From: Pilaira anomala
Taxonomy: Eukaryota > Mucoromycota > Mucoromycetes > Mucorales > Mucoraceae
Reading direction: 5' to 3'
Length of the DNA: 64,000 bases
Assembly (NCBI GenBank): GCA_025716855.1
Contig: JAIXMQ010000010.1
Location: forward strand, 228,501 to 292,500
Of the stretch, positions 60,665 to 64,000 are shown piece after piece. Positions within the stretch are counted from its first letter, which is position 1, and the number at the start of each line of letters is the position of its first letter. The notes below the pieces were generated by a model. It had not been told where the DNA came from, ran no database searches, and saw only the letters and a list, made by a program, of their open reading frames with translations. The translations under genes and the position numbers were made by a program.

Positions 60665-61745
60665 TTAACCTAAATATATGTATATATATATTAGTTATTA
60701 TCAATTATAGCAAAAACAGAAACTAAATGACTTACAAGCACATCCATTTGCATTTTCAGCATTGTTGTTATCTAAATCTACACCTTGTGTATTTAATCCA
60801 CCTCTTTTACGAGTATTGTTTGCCAATTGATCAAGAGGCATACGTTTTGCTATTTCAGTAAAAAGTTCATTTACATTATGAGCTGTCTTTGCTGAAGTTT
60901 CAAAGAATAATAGTCCACATTCATCTGCATATTCTTGTGCAGTCTATTTAAAATCAATTGAGTTAAAAGAAGATAATTAAGTAAACATTTGTATATATAC
61001 CTTTGTCTCAATAGCTCTTCTTCCTTCCAAGTCAGACTTATTTCCTGCTAATGCAATAACGATATTAGGATCAGCTTGACGTTGTAATTCGTTAACCCAA
61101 GCCTTTGCTTTATCCAATGAAGACTACATATATATAAAAAGAAATATTTAATACAAAAAGATAAATTTATAAATGGGCTTAACTTACGGCTTGCGTGATA
61201 TCATAAACAACTACGGCACAATTGGCATTACGGTAATACATGGGAGCTAAACTTTTGTAACGTTCCTGACCTGCAGTATCCCTAATTAACTCTATTAGCA
61301 TCTACTGTCTGTCTGTCTTTTTTTTTTTTTTTCTTAAATGTATATACCAAATTTCGAATTTAACAATAGTGTTATCATCCAATGAGACAGTTTGTGCCAA
61401 GAAAGCAGCTAAAGTTGATAATTTTTTAGATAAGAAAAGAAATATAACATGTATATATATATATATATATACCTCCAATTGTACTTTCTCTATATTCATC
61501 AAAATGGTCTTTAACAAAACGCATAACCAAACTATTTTAAAGAGTTGTTTTTTTAGTTGTTTTTTCTTGTTTTGTACTATTCTAAATTTATACCTAGATT
61601 TTCCTACAGCCGATTCACCTGAAATAAAAAAAAAAGGGAAGTGTGAGTAAAAGAATCCAAGTACCAACTTTATTTTTATTTTACCTAAAAGAACCAACTT
61701 AAATTGGTATGTTTTTCCTTGTTGTTGTGGTGGTCTAGCAGCCAT
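60665..61745 (-). CDS. YPT5: Rab5-type small GTPase
   Basis: Early-endosome GTPase of the Rab5/Vps21 family. Eight exons on the minus strand (61685-61745, 61594-61618, 61473-61531, 61348-61408, 61188-61281, 61001-61123, 60736-60943, 60665-60669) give 211 residues. Splicing yields [14 protein letters not shown] (P-loop), [13 protein letters not shown] (Rab5 effector region), [24 protein letters not shown] and ETSAK. Exon 2 is just 25 nt. The final exon is 5 nt and supplies the last base pair of Cys and the stop, making the C-terminus NGCAC, a CXC prenylation motif. Read-through at that donor would add non-conserved residues (GCACKSF). The frame matches Rab5, not Rab7 or Rab1. Confidence 0.95.
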
Positions 61746-62362
61746 TGTTATAATAATAAGTATATATTTATATATATATGTAAAAAGAAAATAGGAAAAA
61801 AGTAAAAAAAAAAAAAAAAGTGTGTATAAACAAAAATATGAAAAAGTGAAAACGTCATCTTTTTGATAAACCGCTTGATTTAATTTCATTGGTTTAAAGT
61901 GACATATCTATTCAATATTAAGACGGATTTGCCTTTGTGTGGGTTTAATTCTCATTACAAATTAAAAAAATGTGTTATAGGCGATTGGTTCAACAAAATT
62001 GAATGAAGAAATTGAACAAGAGCACGGACTTCTTGTGTGTAGTTTAATACACTACAGTATAAAAATACATCTAAAACGTGGATTGAACACAAACCCACGT
62101 TTTTTAATAATAGTCTTTGGAATAGAATCCCATCTCCCTAATAGAATCCTGTAGGGTTACATCCTGTAACACTGTCGATTCTTAAACCACGTTTTTATCG
62201 CTCTGCTGAAATCAGTGCCCTCTTTTTTTAGACTCTAGAAAGTAATATATCTATTAGGAGAGGCTGTGTGTGAGTGTGAGAGAGGAAGAAATATTAAAGC
62301 ATAGTACGGGTACACAAGAAAAAAAAAAGTATAAATACAACTTTTTCATTGATCTAAGTTAG

Positions 62363-62396
<34 letters not shown>

Positions 62397-62431
62397 TCTC
62401 TCTCTTTATATTTCTTTTTTTCTTTTTTTCC

Positions 62432-62465
<34 letters not shown>

Positions 62466-62539
62466 ATCTATCTATCTATCTATCTCTCTCTTTTCTTGAA
62501 CTATATATATATATATACATATATATATTAAAATAAAAA
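61746..62539. promoter_or_regulatory. divergent intergenic region, Rab5 / C2H2 gene
   Basis: About 790 bp. The right third is simple sequence: TA repeat (62360-62388), CT repeats (62394-62465), CTAT repeat (62463-62484), then CT and TA again up to the ATG. The centre has a hairpin (62073-62105) and repeated GGATTCTATT-type words on the minus strand. No gene seen. Confidence 0.45.
62360..62530. repeat. composite TA/CT/CTAT microsatellite in a leader
   Basis: Four consecutive simple-repeat blocks lying directly upstream of the zinc-finger ATG. Confidence 0.85.
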
Positions 62540-63224
62540 ATGTCTAATAGCACAACAAATAATCAATTATCAATTACAAATTCAAAAGGAAGACAAGTAA
62601 ACTTGTTGAACGAGATAGAAATAGATTATCAACCAAAGAAACGATATCATTGTACAGAATCAGGATGCCAAAAGAGTTTTACAACAAGGTATAATAATAA
62701 TAATAATAATATATATGCACATAAATGACTTTATTAAGGTTTTAATATATCATAATAGTGGTCATTTAGCTAGACATCATAGAATTCATACAGGTGAAAA
62801 AAATTTTCATTGCATATATCCTGGTTGCCCATCAAAGTTTTCTCGTCAAGATAATATGATGCAGCATTATCGTACACATTTATCTTCTCGATCCAGGCAC
62901 CATCAATACATGAATCATTATCCACAACATTGTCAACATATCTATTACAATTCAGATACTGGTACTGAACTGTATTCATTACGTCAAGAAGGAGTAATTC
63001 ATAATAACAGAGGTTGGTCTTTTTCTTCCTCTAGTTCTTCTTCTTCTTCTACTTCTTCAAGTAATCAATATTTTACACCGAGTTTTCATACTTCAACGCC
63101 TCAATACAGACAGCCTTTGTCGCAATCGCAATCGCAATCACAATCACAAAATTGGAATAATAATAGTAGTAACAACGCTTATTCATCACCACCTTCTTTT
63201 TACAATTACAATGATCCTGTATAA
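62540..63224 (+). CDS. C2H2 zinc-finger transcription factor, two fingers
   Basis: Exons 62540-62688 and 62759-63224 give 204 residues. Two adjacent C2H2 fingers span about residues 36-92: YHCTESGCQKSF..RSGHLARHHRIH, linker TGEKN, then FHCIYPGCPSKFSRQDNMMQHYRTH. Spacing is C-x4-C-x12-H-x3-H, with the TGEK-type linker. The pair resembles fungal Nrg1/Rgm1-type stress and morphology repressors. The intron splits finger 1. The C-terminal half is Ser-, Gln- and Asn-rich (repeated SQSQSQ), typical of disordered regulatory tails. DNA target unknown. Confidence 0.85.
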
Positions 63225-63676
63225 ACAAGTTTTTTTCTTCTTCTTCTTCTTCTTCTTCTTCTTATGATGTTATGTAAATGTATGCCCCATTGTATTCTTC
63301 TTTTTTATCCTTTCTCTCTCTCTCTCTCTATTATATGATTAAAAATAATAAAAAATTTATCCGCGGCTTTTTTGACATGTTTAAAGCTTTTAGGTTGTAC
63401 AAGTGAAAAGTATCATTTTTTATTAATTTTAAAAAAAAGAAGACCCTCTTTTTAGTCGTTAAAAAAGGAAAGGTACTATCTATTTTAAAAGATCGACTTT
63501 TAACTTGAAGGGAGAAGGGTTTGTACTACTCTTTAAAACTCGGTTTTAATGTCTAAAAGTAACTTTTTTTTGGGGTTTCTAACAGTGATGAACGCATTGT
63601 TCTCAAATTTTTATTTCTTCTATTATAAATTCTAAATATTTGGGGTTGGGTGTATGCAGGGGTGGGGGGAAATGCT
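63225..63676. other. intergenic region
   Basis: A TTC/CTT repeat follows the zinc-finger stop (63232-63261), and a CT repeat lies near 63314-63330. No gene seen. Confidence 0.4.
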
Positions 63677-64000
63677 TTACTCTACTTTAGGTGGAGCAGT
63701 AGCAATGGCAGGTGCACCTGATGATTTGACTTCAACACGAGCACGTTTATTGTTAATTTCAACTCGATTAGCATCGGTTGCTGTATTATCCCTCTTCTTT
63801 CCACGATCTCCTCCTCCGCCTCTACCACCACGACCACCACGACCACCTCTACCACCTCTACCACCACGTCCTCCACGTTTAGCAGCATGAGATTCCTTTT
63901 GAATCTTATTAAAGTGAGCACGAGCTTCTGAACTGACTAAAAAGAATTTGACGCCTTCAATTTGTTGATTATCTAACTTTTGCAAAAATTCTTCAGGTGT
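63677..64000 (-). CDS. RGG-box protein, 5' part outside window
   Basis: Partial C-terminal exon on the minus strand, open to the window edge. It begins within TPEEFLQKLDNQQIEGVKFF, then has an amphipathic helix (SSEARAHFNKIQKESHAAK). A run of about six GGR repeats (RGG box, 63800-63880) follows, then a basic patch (DRGKKRD, NNKRARVEVK) and an Ala/Pro-rich end. RGG boxes bind RNA and are arginine-methylated. The gene could be a La-type or other RNA-binding protein, but the diagnostic domain would lie upstream, outside the window. Stop is TAA at 63677-63679. Confidence 0.65.
   Translation of the reverse strand, partial: TPEEFLQKLDNQQIEGVKFFLVSSEARAHFNKIQKESHAAKRGGRGGRGGRGGRGGRGGRGGGGDRGKKRDNTATDANRVEINNKRARVEVKSSGAPAIATAPPKVE

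Noticed and set aside
62071..62110. tRNA candidate (T-arm-like GGTTTGTGTTCAATCC on the minus strand)
   Set aside because: No anticodon or D arm can be drawn at the right spacing; it folds better as a simple hairpin.

Overview
The window is a nuclear contig from an AT-rich, intron-dense fungus. Introns are short (about 45-80 nt, GT...AG). Homopolymer and TA/CT tracts are abundant. The gene set (HSPA12-type Hsp70, DHX16, UPF2, VTC1, Uds1-domain, Mhr1, an Abraxas homologue, a LOG-type enzyme) fits an early-diverging fungus, most likely a mucoralean (Mucoromycota). The genus cannot be fixed from sequence alone. All gene models below were assembled by hand by joining open frames across GT/AG introns. 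In each complete model the exon lengths sum to a multiple of three.

Layout. 1-2012: a truncated HSPA12-like Hsp70 (minus strand). 2013-10912: a gene-poor, repeat-rich block. It holds remnants of an unnamed multicopy coding family and a foldback-like element (about 5.1-7.7 kb), whose diverged inverted arms bracket a degenerate tandem array and A-tracts. 10913-14282: an Abraxas/FAM175-like MPN protein and a DHX33/Dhr2 helicase in tandem. 14283-16091: gene-poor, with one more remnant of the same family. 16092-31764: dense genes, namely a NIPA transporter, GRASP, an HTH+SANT protein, a Lec1-like PX protein, an SRPK kinase, a Sip5-like RING protein, VTC1, ALG14, LCB2 and a secreted Cys-rich repeat protein. 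33660-52328: DHX16/Prp2, the aspartate/glutamate carrier, PIG-S, a LOG-family enzyme, a FEN1/XPG-family nuclease with a repeat insertion, a LigB/DOPA-dioxygenase-like protein, a twin-CX9C protein, Mhr1/mL67, NOT2 and a Uds1 coiled-coil protein. 53842-54001: a complete U6 snRNA gene with its TATA box and T-run. 54501-64000: AP-2 mu, UPF2, a Rab5 GTPase, a two-finger C2H2 protein and a truncated RGG-box protein.

Most genes are conserved housekeeping functions with no operon-like logic. Several RNA-processing functions happen to lie here (Dhr2, SRPK, Prp2/DHX16, U6, NOT2, UPF2), as do membrane-trafficking and lipid/GPI genes (GRASP, AP-2 mu, Rab5, LCB2, ALG14, PIG-S, VTC1, Lec1-like). Short divergent promoters are shared at 24901-25128, 48051-48278 and 56193-56333. 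One convergent pair (nuclease and dioxygenase) overlaps at its stop codons.

The points most worth a second look are the foldback element, the decayed multicopy family, a fungal Abraxas homologue, the nuclease with a helical-arch repeat expansion and an apparent exon-plus-intron tandem duplication, a transposase-type HTH joined to a SANT domain, and terminal micro-exons of 5-6 nt that complete the C-termini of Rab5 and AP-2 mu.
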